From Microcoleus vaginatus_C (GTDB lineage Bacteria; Cyanobacteriota; Cyanobacteriia; Cyanobacteriales; Microcoleaceae): a stretch of DNA of 64,000 nucleotides. Shown here in pieces: positions 36,588 to 44,909 of this stretch. Made by a program: the position numbers and the translations under genes. Position 1 is the first letter of the stretch. The number at the start of each line of letters is the position of its first letter. Below the pieces are notes generated by a model. It was not told the origin of the DNA, did no database searches, and saw only the letters and a program-made list of their open reading frames with translations. Location of the stretch: assembly GCA_040004035.1 (NCBI GenBank), contig JAMPLN010000015.1; one strand, 5' to 3'.

Positions 36588-39569
36588 TTATTCCAGCAAT
36601 TCCACAGTGCCGAGATACCCATCTACTCGGACTTTTTGACCGTCTCGCAAGCGAGTTGTGGCTTCAGCAATATTCATGACTGCGGGAATTTTGTACTCGC
36701 GAGCGACGATCGCTCCGTGAGATAATTGTCCGCCAACTTCAGATATAATTGCTTTTGCTCCTAATAGCAGCGGTGCCCAACCTGCATCGGTGTAAGGAAC
36801 TACTGCGATCGCATTTTCTCCTAAATCTGTGCTCGCGGTGCGGCAAATCTTCACAAAACCTTCGACACGGCCGATACTTGCCGGAATTCCCTGGATGATA
36901 TTAGTTTGTGATGTTGCTGGGTCGATCGACCTTTTCTGAGAATTTGGCAGCAAATTGCCGTAGACGACAGGGGGAATCTGACGATCGCGATCGGCTAACA
37001 GGCGATCGCGCCTTTCCCTAATTGTATCCTTAAACGAAACACTTGCCCCGCTGCGAATCCACTGCTGAATTTCCCCAAATTCCCGATAAAAAATATCCCC
37101 GCTTTCGTCAAACACCTGCATTGCCAATCCGCAAGCTTCAATCTCCAAAAAAGTCCAGCGTAGATGAGCCAACAACCGCGCGTAAATTTCGCTAATTTCG
37201 TTTTTGACCATCGCTCTTTCCTGACATTTATCTAGCCGCCACTTCTGCCCAAAAGTCAATTTTAATTTCGGCTTTTCGACTAAATTAGTTTCGCCTTTTT
37301 GAGCCATACTTATTAGCAGTTTTTGGTAAACTTCCGGTTGTTCTCGCCAAGTAGGAACAGCGATATCCGTTCCCACTTCGCTCAAATATCCGTAAGTATC
37401 AAGCCACCTTTTAAATTCTGCTTGTAAAGCCCGATTTTCGGCAAATATATGTGCTAAATCTGCTACTGAAACAGTTTCGTCAGACTGCGAAACAGCAGCT
37501 TGCAGCAATTTATGAGCCAACTGTTGCAAAGCTCGCACAGAAACAATTTCAGGAGCGCTGTCATTAGCCAGCCAGTCATCATTAACGCGAAAAATGGCCT
37601 TGCGAATAGCCAGCCCGATCGGCCCTAATATATTGTAGTAAGTAATCGGTTTCAGCCACTCCTGAATTTGCTCCGCTCTCTCCAACAATTCCGTTAAATA
37701 TTGATAATCGGGCATTGGGCATTGGGCATTGGGCATTAATATTTCTTCTTCGCTCGAACCTCTTCCTTCTTCCTTCTTCCCTCTTCCTTCTTCCTTCTCC
37801 AGACTTTGCAGTGCCGGGAGGAAAATAGAAGTACGATCGCCCTTAAATTCTGCATTCAGCGCCCTCTCCCGCTGCACCAGACGCCACAAACCAGGCAAAG
37901 AAGGCAAAATCTTCCCCAAAGGCGGCTTGCCCATTTTTTGCCCTCTCAGCAAAAATTCCAAACCCTGCTCCGGTAATCCCATCATCCGAAAGATTTCGCC
38001 CAACAAAGTCGCATTAAAATAGGCGTGAGAACCGAGCAAAGTTGCCGTTTCATTAAAGTTTAAGCCACTGGCACGATCGCCCAAAACTATCTTAAAAATC
38101 TCTCCCCAAACCCCGCAAGTCAGCGGTCGATTAATCGACCAAGTTAGGGGACGAATTGCACCGGGAATCACTTCGGCTGCAATAGTGCGCGTCCAAAAAG
38201 GCTGCAAATTAGTAATCGGGCGACTTTGCAAAATCCAAACTTTTTCGCCATCCCAACTCCATTCAATATCCTGGGGAATTCCGTGAAAAAATGCTTCAAT
38301 CGCTTGGGCTTGTTTCACCAATTCTGCTAAAATGGATTGAGCAATAAGTGAATTACTTTTAATTTCAGTTAATTTTTTTTCTAATGATTCAGGTGTACTA
38401 AAATCAATTTCTAAATGAACCGGAGTAGATTGTCCGCCGACAACCGCTTCTGCTCCTCCCGGTAAAGCTTCTATAATTACCTGGGAACCGCCATCTAAAG
38501 GATTGCGACTAAACATGACTCCCGCAAATTGGCAATCAATATAAGGCTGAATTAATACAGCCATTTGGGTATCGGGGAGTTGTCGCTGTCGGCGGTAAGC
38601 CACAGCTTCTGAAGTCCAATAAGACTGGCGGCAGCGATTAATTGCATCGAGCAATTCTGCTTGAGTTGAAACAGGCCCAATGGTTTGATACTGTCCAGCC
38701 GCTGAACTAAGATCCCCGTCTTCTCCCGCAGCAGAAGAACGGACAATCATGCGATTTTGGATTTTGGATTTTAGATTTTGAATCAAAGCATTGGGAATTG
38801 ACAATTCATCACTATTTCCTCGATGCCCGATGCCCGATGCCCGATGCCTGATGCCCGCTTCTTGTGATAATATCCAACCAGATGGTACATTAAACCCGGC
38901 GCGTTTCAGTTGAGACAATTTAGCAGCTTTATCGCCGCAGATTGCAGCATCTAACGAGTCATCAAGAGAAAACAATTGTTCTGATTTAGATAAAGCCATA
39001 TCATCACCCTGACTGAAATTAATTGCTGCTAACAACAAAGCTAACCCTGTTGCTGCTAAAAATTCAGGCATTGATTGTCGCCACACCCCAACCCAGATAG
39101 GAGTACACAGACACCCGCAACGGGAAGCAAAGAGTCTAGCCCGATCGCCCTCACCCCACCACCGCTGTGCCAAACCCCACACCAGCAGCCCCCAAATGCC
39201 CGATGATACAGCCACCGGCGGCGAAAATACCAAAAGACCCCAAACAGCGTTTGTCACGCCTCCACCTCTGGCGATCGCATATCTGCCCGCAACTAGCGGA
39301 ATTAACAGGGCGATCGCGATCGCAGGTGCATCCGGGAAGCAAAATCGCCCTGCCAAAACCGGTACAATACCCCTGGCAATTTCCGCCAACACCGCAGCAA
39401 TTCCCGCTAATTTCCCCCCGTGAATGAAAGCAGCAGACACACCCACATTCCCCGTGCCCAGCGCCCTCAAATCTCGGCGGCTAAACACTCGAACCGCCCA
39501 TCCCGTTAGCGGTAAAGCACCCAGGCTGAAACTCGCAGCCAACAGCAATGCTATTGTCCCCAACGGCAT
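36588..39569 (-). CDS. PlsY-like acyltransferase domain fused to a PEP-synthase/rifampin-phosphotransferase-like dikinase
   Basis: The 993-residue ORF joins two parts. Residues 1-190 form a multi-helix membrane domain with the PlsY motif LGTGNVGVSAAFIHGGKLAG; PlsY makes lysophosphatidic acid from acyl-phosphate. From about 190 (MALSKSEQLFSLDDSLDAAI) a PPDK/PEP-synthase ATP-binding domain follows (GDKAAKLSQLKRAGFNVPSG, RSSAAGEDGDLSSAAGQYQ, VWILQSRPIT). The far C-terminus has the phosphohistidine domain (EVGGQLSHGAIVAREYKIPA). The order ATP-grasp, middle part, His domain resembles PEP synthase or rifampin phosphotransferase; the substrate is unknown. Four seven-base repeat tracts are translated in frame (37710-37799 and 38757-38857), so the protein tolerates low-complexity inserts. 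Confidence 0.82.
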   Translation of the reverse strand: MPLGTIALLLAASFSLGALPLTGWAVRVFSRRDLRALGTGNVGVSAAFIHGGKLAGIAAVLAEIARGIVPVLAGRFCFPDAPAIAIALLIPLVAGRYAIARGGGVTNAVWGLLVFSPPVAVSSGIWGLLVWGLAQRWWGEGDRARLFASRCGCLCTPIWVGVWRQSMPEFLAATGLALLLAAINFSQGDDMALSKSEQLFSLDDSLDAAICGDKAAKLSQLKRAGFNVPSGWILSQEAGIRHRASGIGHRGNSDELSIPNALIQNLKSKIQNRMIVRSSAAGEDGDLSSAAGQYQTIGPVSTQAELLDAINRCRQSYWTSEAVAYRRQRQLPDTQMAVLIQPYIDCQFAGVMFSRNPLDGGSQVIIEALPGGAEAVVGGQSTPVHLEIDFSTPESLEKKLTEIKSNSLIAQSILAELVKQAQAIEAFFHGIPQDIEWSWDGEKVWILQSRPITNLQPFWTRTIAAEVIPGAIRPLTWSINRPLTCGVWGEIFKIVLGDRASGLNFNETATLLGSHAYFNATLLGEIFRMMGLPEQGLEFLLRGQKMGKPPLGKILPSLPGLWRLVQRERALNAEFKGDRTSIFLPALQSLEKEEGRGKKEEGRGSSEEEILMPNAQCPMPDYQYLTELLERAEQIQEWLKPITYYNILGPIGLAIRKAIFRVNDDWLANDSAPEIVSVRALQQLAHKLLQAAVSQSDETVSVADLAHIFAENRALQAEFKRWLDTYGYLSEVGTDIAVPTWREQPEVYQKLLISMAQKGETNLVEKPKLKLTFGQKWRLDKCQERAMVKNEISEIYARLLAHLRWTFLEIEACGLAMQVFDESGDIFYREFGEIQQWIRSGASVSFKDTIRERRDRLLADRDRQIPPVVYGNLLPNSQKRSIDPATSQTNIIQGIPASIGRVEGFVKICRTASTDLGENAIAVVPYTDAGWAPLLLGAKAIISEVGGQLSHGAIVAREYKIPAVMNIAEATTRLRDGQKVRVDGYLGTVELLE
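37710..37799. repeat. Two seven-base repeat tracts inside the dikinase reading frame
   Basis: (CATTGGG)n at 37710-37737 and (TTCCTTC/TTCCCTC)n at 37761-37799. On the coding strand they translate as EKEEGRGKKEEGRGSSEEE and MPNAQCPMPDYQ between helical parts of the dikinase. The frame is kept. Confidence 0.88.
38757..38857. repeat. Two more seven-base repeat tracts inside the dikinase reading frame
   Basis: (ATTTTGG)n at 38757-38784 and (ATGCCCG)n at 38821-38857. On the coding strand they translate as QNLKSKIQNRM and AGIRHRASGIGHRGNS within the ATP-grasp domain, between the conserved NVPSGWIL and VRSSAAGEDG segments. The frame is kept. Confidence 0.88.
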
Positions 39570-39705
39570 ATAATCAGCTCTCCTATTTTCAAGCTCTAAA
39601 CATTATGACGGCAATTATGTCAATTTTTCTGTCTTCCGATATATCAACCACACGTCCTTAGCACTTAAGATAATGTAAAAGTAGAGTAGATAAGGATTTA
39701 GCCTA

Positions 39706-39993
39706 ATGATAGATATCAGCGTGACCACTCCCATAGCAGTTGTTGTTGCACCCATCAAGCAAGTAATGATTGAGCTGCTGATGCAGCAGCCAGTGCCGGA
39801 ATCAAGTGTCAGCTTGAACGCTCCAATAGCAGTTCTTGTTGCTGGCTTTATTGCCGCAACTACGATCGGCTCGATCGCGTGGTACAACTCCAAGCGCCCA
39901 CCCGGTTGGGAAGCCAAAGAACGCCCTGATTTTGTACCGAAAGTTGATAAAGACGATTTGATTGCTGATGTTTCTGAGTCAAAGAAGAAATAG
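39706..39993 (+). CDS. Small single-helix membrane protein, Psb35-like candidate
   Basis: The product (95 residues) has one clear transmembrane helix (about 43-60) ending in ATTIGSIAWYNSKRPPGWEA, then an acidic tail (KERPDFVPKVDKDDLIAD). The GSIAWYNSKRPxGWExKERPD pattern recalls the cyanobacterial photosystem II assembly protein Psb35, from memory only. The N-terminal 40 residues are extra for such a protein and look like a partial internal duplication (TTPIAVVVAPIKQ against NAPIAVLVAGFIA). An ORF on the other strand (39615-39998) is the shadow. The gene is divergent from the PlsY-dikinase gene. Confidence 0.6.
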   Translation: MIDISVTTPIAVVVAPIKQVMIELLMQQPVPESSVSLNAPIAVLVAGFIAATTIGSIAWYNSKRPPGWEAKERPDFVPKVDKDDLIADVSESKKK

Positions 39994-40391
39994 AACAAAG
40001 CTGTTTTAGAGCGGAAAAAGCTTTGAGAGTAATAGGACTTACCCTTGCATATCTCTTTTGTAGGGTGCGCTTTGGCGCGCCTTACGCTATGTAGAAAGGC
40101 TTTGAGTGAATAGTTTTAATTGACCGAAAGCACTACTGTCAATAAAGGGAGCGCTCATCCCGCTATCGCTTTCTTTACATTGATGCAATATATCATTAGA
40201 TAGATTTAATCATAGAAATTTAGGCGTTGACTACAGCTTTAGAGTTCTCAGGAGATTCAGCCTCTTTTGGGAGGTGGCCTTTGAAACATCTCACCACCTA
40301 TTCGTAAATTTGACTGCTAAGGCGATCGCCCCGACGATTATTTTTCAGTTTAACGTCATAAGTTTATTTTTTCGAGGTATGGGCGATCGCT
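39994..40391. other. Intergenic stretch before the phosphatase gene; part of a duplicated segment
   Basis: From about 40230 to 40391 the sequence resembles 60650-60816 (shared CGTAAATTTGACTGCTAA, GCGATCGCCCCG, GAGGTATGGGCG), so the duplication that includes the phosphatase C-terminus extends beyond its stop codon. The rest contains a short palindrome, GGGTGCGCTTTGGCGCGCC-like, and no gene. Confidence 0.6.
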
Positions 40392-42128
40392 CTAAACCAA
40401 TCCGGTGGCTGGAGGCTGTGACTTTTTTTCTATGCCTAATTGGGTCCGCTTCAAAACCAACAGCGTAATATCATCAAACACTTTTTGAGTGCCGATATGT
40501 CGCCGTAAATCGTCAATCACCGCTTGCTTAATTTCCCCAGCCGATAAATGCCAGTTTTGGCTAATGACTTCACACATCGCCTCCACGCCATACTGTTTTT
40601 TCTTAATATCTTTTGCTTCGGGAATACCATCGGTATATAGCACGATACCATCTCCTGGGTGTAGCTCAATTGAAATATGACTGATGAACTTAACAATGTC
40701 ATCGTCAAGAGCAATCGGAAAACCTAAATCCATCGTGTCGATACGTTCTACCTGTCCACCAAGGCGCACAATAATTGTTTCTTCATGCTGACCGCTAATG
40801 CTGACCCGTCCTTCAGAATAATTTAAAATTGCTAGGGTGAGACTTTTTTCGGACTTCATGCGCTGCACGTTTTTGTAGAGGGTGCGGTTGAGCGCATCTA
40901 GGAAGCGAACCGGGTCTACTTCGGGGATTTCCTTGAGGGTGCGAACGGCGGTTTGCGCCATCAGCATCAAGATGCCACTTTCGAGTCCATGTCCAGTGAC
41001 ATCGCCGATGCCCAGAGTGACAACGCCATCGGTGTTTAAGACATCATAGTAGTCGCCGCCGACTTCATCGGCAGCCTCCATGTATGCAGCAATATCGAGT
41101 CCTTCAATTTCCAGTTCCTCAGCATTGGGCAGAATCATTTGCTGCATCTGACGCACGATATCCAATTCAGCACCCATGCGGAGATTTTCTTCCTTGAGTC
41201 TCTCGTTGAGGGTATCTAACTTTTGCGCGGAGTCCGCCAGTTGCTCTATGGCTTGTTCGAGTCGATCGGATTGTACGAAGATCGATTGGTCAAAAACATC
41301 AAGCAACTGCGTCAAAGTCGCTACTTTGGATTTAAGCTGCGCTAGCTCCTGCTCAGTATTTCTTGTGAATATTTGCCCTTCGGCTGTAGCAGATTCATCT
41401 TTTTGAGCGAAGACAGCTCCTCGATAGAAGGGCAGCAGTGCTGTCTTGACGTTCAGCGCCAGAGTGCTGAACATCTGAGCCGTGCTATGGGGAATCTGGA
41501 CTTTCAAGAACATGATAATTGCAAACATATTGCCTGAAGGTAATAGACCACCAAACCCCAACACAGACTTGATTCCGAAGGGCATCACAAAGGAGTCCTG
41601 AGCGGGAATATAGGGGCTGCCAATCGCTTCAGGTACATAGAAGACGTTGTATTTCCTCTGCTCGATTTCTACCAAAAGATTCGGGTCAGGGTTGATAACT
41701 GTTTTTATATCTAAGCCGAGCTGTCTGATGAGTTGTGAGATCATCGGCATCTGAGCGACTACAGATTCGCTTGCCAGCGGAATAGCCTTATGTGCAACGG
41801 ATGTGTGTCTTGAGTTCCATTCCGTTTGTTCTCCTACTGTTGCCAGTAGAGTCATGCACTTCATGCCAGGCAAAGGGGGATAGTGGTCCAACATACTACG
41901 GGCATACTCGGCAAGTTCGACTTCTAAGTCTTCATAAGGGTGAGTTTTGAACAAACGGACGAGGGCGCAGGATTTCTCACCAGTTGGCTTAGTACAGAAA
42001 TTTTCGTAAAGATACCTAACAATTCTGTTACTCGCCTCTTCCATACTTTCAACCCCCAAGCCGAACTGGCGTAGAGCCAACCCGCATTCGGCCATGTCCC
42101 TTAAAGTGAATCTCGTCAAGTCGTACAT
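40392..42128 (-). CDS. SpoIIE/PP2C-type serine phosphatase with soluble N-terminal sensor domain
   Basis: The 578-residue protein has an N-terminal sensor-like domain (about 1-265) with no certain family, a coiled coil (about 280-335) and a C-terminal SpoIIE-type PP2C domain. The metal-binding pattern is seen in ADEVGGDYYDVLNTDGVVTL, GDVTGHGLESGILMLMAQTA and VLYTDGIPEAKD. Such enzymes dephosphorylate anti-sigma-antagonist or similar regulatory proteins. The catalytic half is nearly identical to that of the protein at 60817-62538, while the N-termini differ completely, a clear case of sensor swapping. Two small unknown genes lie just upstream on the same strand. Confidence 0.88.
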   Translation of the reverse strand: MYDLTRFTLRDMAECGLALRQFGLGVESMEEASNRIVRYLYENFCTKPTGEKSCALVRLFKTHPYEDLEVELAEYARSMLDHYPPLPGMKCMTLLATVGEQTEWNSRHTSVAHKAIPLASESVVAQMPMISQLIRQLGLDIKTVINPDPNLLVEIEQRKYNVFYVPEAIGSPYIPAQDSFVMPFGIKSVLGFGGLLPSGNMFAIIMFLKVQIPHSTAQMFSTLALNVKTALLPFYRGAVFAQKDESATAEGQIFTRNTEQELAQLKSKVATLTQLLDVFDQSIFVQSDRLEQAIEQLADSAQKLDTLNERLKEENLRMGAELDIVRQMQQMILPNAEELEIEGLDIAAYMEAADEVGGDYYDVLNTDGVVTLGIGDVTGHGLESGILMLMAQTAVRTLKEIPEVDPVRFLDALNRTLYKNVQRMKSEKSLTLAILNYSEGRVSISGQHEETIIVRLGGQVERIDTMDLGFPIALDDDIVKFISHISIELHPGDGIVLYTDGIPEAKDIKKKQYGVEAMCEVISQNWHLSAGEIKQAVIDDLRRHIGTQKVFDDITLLVLKRTQLGIEKKSQPPATGLV

Positions 42129-42139
42129 CGGACTTCACT

Positions 42140-42409
42140 CTAGTAATTTTGATTGTGGATGCCTTCGCTTATCATAAAGGCTTTAAGCTCGCGATAGGCA
42201 GCAAGCAAGCTGGAGCGGTTGCACCAATTGTCGCCTTTCCCTCCTGTAAAATGTTCTCCTGGGTAAGGATCTAGAAATGTTCCGTCTTCAGCGATAAAGT
42301 GCCGATCGCAAATGTTGTCTTTGGTAAACCACCAATCATGCCCAAAGACAATCTCGAAGCTGTCCAAAAATACTGCTGCCCGTTTTGTCAATTCTGATTC
42401 GTTGTCCAT
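42140..42409 (-). CDS. Hypothetical protein
   Basis: The product (89 residues) is acidic and aromatic-rich (FGHDWWFTKDN, GKGDNWCNRSSLLAAYRELK) and has no recognised family. It ends 11 bp before the start of the phosphatase gene, and 26 bp separate it from the next gene upstream, so these three minus-strand genes may be one transcript. No function is proposed. Confidence 0.55.
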   Translation of the reverse strand: MDNESELTKRAAVFLDSFEIVFGHDWWFTKDNICDRHFIAEDGTFLDPYPGEHFTGGKGDNWCNRSSLLAAYRELKAFMISEGIHNQNY

Positions 42410-42435
42410 AAATCGCGTCTTTACTTCAATTTAAC

Positions 42436-42897
42436 TTATTTCCTGAAATCTCTATCTTCTCTAGGTCTATTCGTAAACGGAACACAATATGCTGCGAGAA
42501 CATCTTTAGAAAGTAACCTCAAAACTTCCCAGTGATCGTCTAATATAAAAACTGGCAAACGCTGTTGATGTACCCATTCCCAAAAATTGTTAGCTTTGCC
42601 GTCAATCCCTTCTGTCGCAGTAGCAGGCATTTTAACGTTGTAATGAGTGCATATCTGTGACCATCTAGAATAGGGTACATTTGGATATAACACTTTGCCT
42701 TCTATAGCAGTGGGATAATAAACTTTTTCAGCTAATCGACCTTTAGGGAAAAACATAATTTCGTCAAAAAACAGCATAACGCCGTTTTCTGGTATATCTG
42801 TCATAGTGAATTCAGTTCCGTCGCTCGTAAAACGCTTGTCTAATTTGTTAAGTTTTTTTAGTTTGTTAGATTGCTTGTCAAATCCTTTGAATTGCAT
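42436..42897 (-). CDS. Hypothetical protein
   Basis: The product (153 residues) starts with a Lys-rich segment (FKGFDKQSNKLKKLNKLDKR), then a mixed region with many aromatic residues (MLFFDEIMFFPKGR, WSQICTHYNV, NFWEWVHQQRLPVFILDDHW). No family is recognised. It is upstream of the 42140 gene on the same strand. It is just next to the IS110-like transposase and may belong to the mobile region. Confidence 0.55.
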   Translation of the reverse strand: MQFKGFDKQSNKLKKLNKLDKRFTSDGTEFTMTDIPENGVMLFFDEIMFFPKGRLAEKVYYPTAIEGKVLYPNVPYSRWSQICTHYNVKMPATATEGIDGKANNFWEWVHQQRLPVFILDDHWEVLRLLSKDVLAAYCVPFTNRPREDRDFRK

Positions 42898-42979
42898 AAT
42901 CTTGCTCCTTGTGATTTCTTAACGTTAAAGTCTCTCTGCAGTACAGCACTTTTTACAGCGTGTCACCTTGTTTCACCTA

Positions 42980-44197
42980 TCAAATTATGGGCTGAACGAG
43001 CTCGCGCACCAATTCACGGAATAACAGCTTTACAGCTTTGGCCGCTACGCGCGATCGCACCAACCGCACCGGTCGCCCGCTGGCTTTTTCAGAATCCATA
43101 ATCTCGCCGAGCCGATCACCAATGTCGTTAGCCATGCGAGCGCGAGTCGGTTCAATTCTTGTAAAAATCCATTGCCAGAGAGCGCGCCGACATAAATCAG
43201 AACCGCCCACAACTTTAGATTTTTGTAAGTCGCCGCTGCTTTCCTGTGATGGCGCGTAGCCGAGAGCCTTACAGAATCGGCGAAGTGATAAATGCCGCTT
43301 AGTCGGTTTGCCCGATCGCCTTCCCTTACGAATTTTGATATCGGGTTTGCCGTCTGCGGCGAGGTAATTTTCAATCGGGAAGATTTGGGAAAGCAGCAGC
43401 GCCTCGACTCGGCGGCCAAAACCAAACCGGGCAAACACTTTACGGTACGGCAAAAACTGCGGCTCGCCCACAAGTTTAGACAATTCAAATTCGAGTACCA
43501 TTTCTTCCCGCTGCAAGTCGCAGATGCGGGCGGCGTGTTTCCTCAGTTCGTCAGTTACCCCCAATCCGATCGACCGCTCCAGTAGTAAATCGTATTTTAC
43601 AGACTGCCGCTCGCCGCACAGCCAACCCCAAAGCAGCGGAACTTTCTCCCCAGACCGTAGCGATTTTATCAGCGCCGCTTCTGGGAACTGCCATGCTAAA
43701 TCCTGCCGCGCTCGATTAATGATGGGGCTTTGCACCCGATTGAGATGCGCGAGCCGCAAAACAAGCCGACGAATTTGTACGATTGTGCGATCGCGCGTTT
43801 GGACAAATCGGCGCGGCGTGTTTTGGTAATCCCAGCCGTAAATTGCCAACGCCAACGCATCGGCGTCGTCGTCTTTGTCAGGCAGTCCCAAGTGATGTTC
43901 CCGAAAACTCCTTAACTCCTTATGCCCCACTAGCCGCACTTCTATGCCAGCCCTGGCGAGCTGAGTTCCCCATAAAATTTGGTAGTTTACGCCCGTGGGT
44001 TCCATCACTGCGATCGTGTTTTGCTTGTCTGATTCCGATCCAATTAGTGTAAGTAATTCACTAATCCCGTGCGCTGTCGCGGCGAACTTGTGGAAATTGT
44101 AGCGGTAGTAAAACTCGCGCGGTTCATCAACTTTTTCTGATATTAAGCAGCACGAAACTGAGGCCTTGCTGATATCTAGCCCGATAATTTGAGTCAT
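42980..44197 (-). CDS. IS110-family-like DEDD transposase
   Basis: The protein (405 residues) has the two-part IS110 layout. The RuvC-like DEDD domain shows IGLDISKASVSCCLI (first Asp), IAVMEPTGVNYQILW (Glu) and DKDDDADALALAIYGWD (last Asp pair). The C-terminal Transposase_20-like domain has a helix-hairpin-helix-like segment (FARFGFGRRVEALLLSQIF) and LGYAPSQESSGDLQKSKVVG followed by DLCRRALWQWI, in which a serine is catalytic in the family. IS110 enzymes use a bridge RNA to choose target and donor; the RNA usually lies in the non-coding segment at 44198-44475 or on the other side. Element ends cannot be fixed by eye. Confidence 0.85.
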   Translation of the reverse strand: MTQIIGLDISKASVSCCLISEKVDEPREFYYRYNFHKFAATAHGISELLTLIGSESDKQNTIAVMEPTGVNYQILWGTQLARAGIEVRLVGHKELRSFREHHLGLPDKDDDADALALAIYGWDYQNTPRRFVQTRDRTIVQIRRLVLRLAHLNRVQSPIINRARQDLAWQFPEAALIKSLRSGEKVPLLWGWLCGERQSVKYDLLLERSIGLGVTDELRKHAARICDLQREEMVLEFELSKLVGEPQFLPYRKVFARFGFGRRVEALLLSQIFPIENYLAADGKPDIKIRKGRRSGKPTKRHLSLRRFCKALGYAPSQESSGDLQKSKVVGGSDLCRRALWQWIFTRIEPTRARMANDIGDRLGEIMDSEKASGRPVRLVRSRVAAKAVKLLFRELVRELVQPII

Positions 44198-44475
44198 TCC
44201 ATTTTTAAGGGTGAGGTTTCCAAATCTCGCAGCAACAGCTTATGAATCACCCAAAGGCCACATGAGCCTACTTCACTCTTAAAGCTTCAAAGTGCGCGAG
44301 ATATTAACAATTAATTAGGCTGTGACCGAGCTTATGAAGTCCGAAAAGCCTCAAGAGCTTGTTTCCTTATAAAAGCCCTAAGTCACATCCCGTTTAATCG
44401 GCGGTTCGGGTTGGAATCGATCCGCTACTCCCCGTTAAAAGGGGAGTTTCGGCTGCTGATTCCACGCAGCACTCG
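44198..44475 (-). ncRNA. Candidate IS110 bridge-RNA segment (5' non-coding region of the transposase)
   Basis: The 278 bp between the transposase start and the next gene have no ORF and contain several stems: GGGTGA (44210) with TCACCC, TTAAGGGTGA with TCACTCTTAA, and CTCCCC (44428-44433) with GGGGAG (44441-44446) around a 7-nt loop. In IS110-group elements the bridge RNA lies between one element end and the transposase start, which is this position. The target- and donor-binding loops were not identified, so this is only a positional and structural proposal. Confidence 0.35.
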
Positions 44476-44778
44476 TCAGGCGGTTGTTACGATGGAGTTT
44501 GTTGCCACCAACGCAATGTAAGCGTAGAGGTAGTCAATATTTTGTGTTAGAGCTGTTGCAAATTCATCCGTTGAATAAGTTCGCAACAAGTAGTTTGCAG
44601 CGTTGATATACTGATTCAAACATCTGTCGGGAGGCTGTTTTCGCAACAGTCCTCTCGTTTTCGCCTCTTTGATAGTGAGAAAAACTTCTTGTGTCTCTGC
44701 GTCGCTAAAATTGTGAAATTGCTGTTTTGCCGATTTGATTAACTCGGTAATGTGCTTGTTTGGATTTTTGGCGTTCAT
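44476..44778 (-). CDS. Hypothetical helical protein
   Basis: The product (100 residues) is mostly helical and soluble (ELIKSAKQQFHNFSDAETQE, then CLNQYINAANYLLRTYSTDE). No family is recognised. It lies on the minus strand with the two genes at 44910-46214, behind a hairpin at 44832-44860. It may belong to the cargo or control region of the mobile island. Confidence 0.5.
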   Translation of the reverse strand: MNAKNPNKHITELIKSAKQQFHNFSDAETQEVFLTIKEAKTRGLLRKQPPDRCLNQYINAANYLLRTYSTDEFATALTQNIDYLYAYIALVATNSIVTTA

Positions 44779-44831
44779 GGTAAGTTAGTAGATGTGTAAT
44801 AGAGGACAGTTAGCCAAGACAGCCTGTTATT

Positions 44832-44860
44832 AAACGGTCAAATCGCACTTTTGACCGTTT
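44832..44860. terminator. Perfect 11-bp stem with T-tract
   Basis: AAACGGTCAAA (44832-44842) pairs exactly with TTTGACCGTTT (44850-44860) across 7 nt. TTTTATTG follows on the plus strand; the minus-strand read-out ends in TTTAATAA. It sits between two minus-strand genes and may attenuate the transcript. Confidence 0.7.
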
Positions 44861-44909
44861 TTTATTGTTTGGTCGGTGGGATTTCGATTTTGAAACCTTG
44901 TTGCGTGGG

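Noticed and set aside
39615..39998. Minus-strand ORF of 127 residues
   Set aside because: The opposite strand encodes the conserved IAWYNSKRPPGWEAKERPD protein, and the minus ORF has no recognisable pattern.
44380..44465. Possible tRNA-like element (GGTTCGGGTTGGAATCGATCC)
   Set aside because: A T-arm-like phrase is present, but no full cloverleaf with acceptor and anticodon stems can be folded on either strand.
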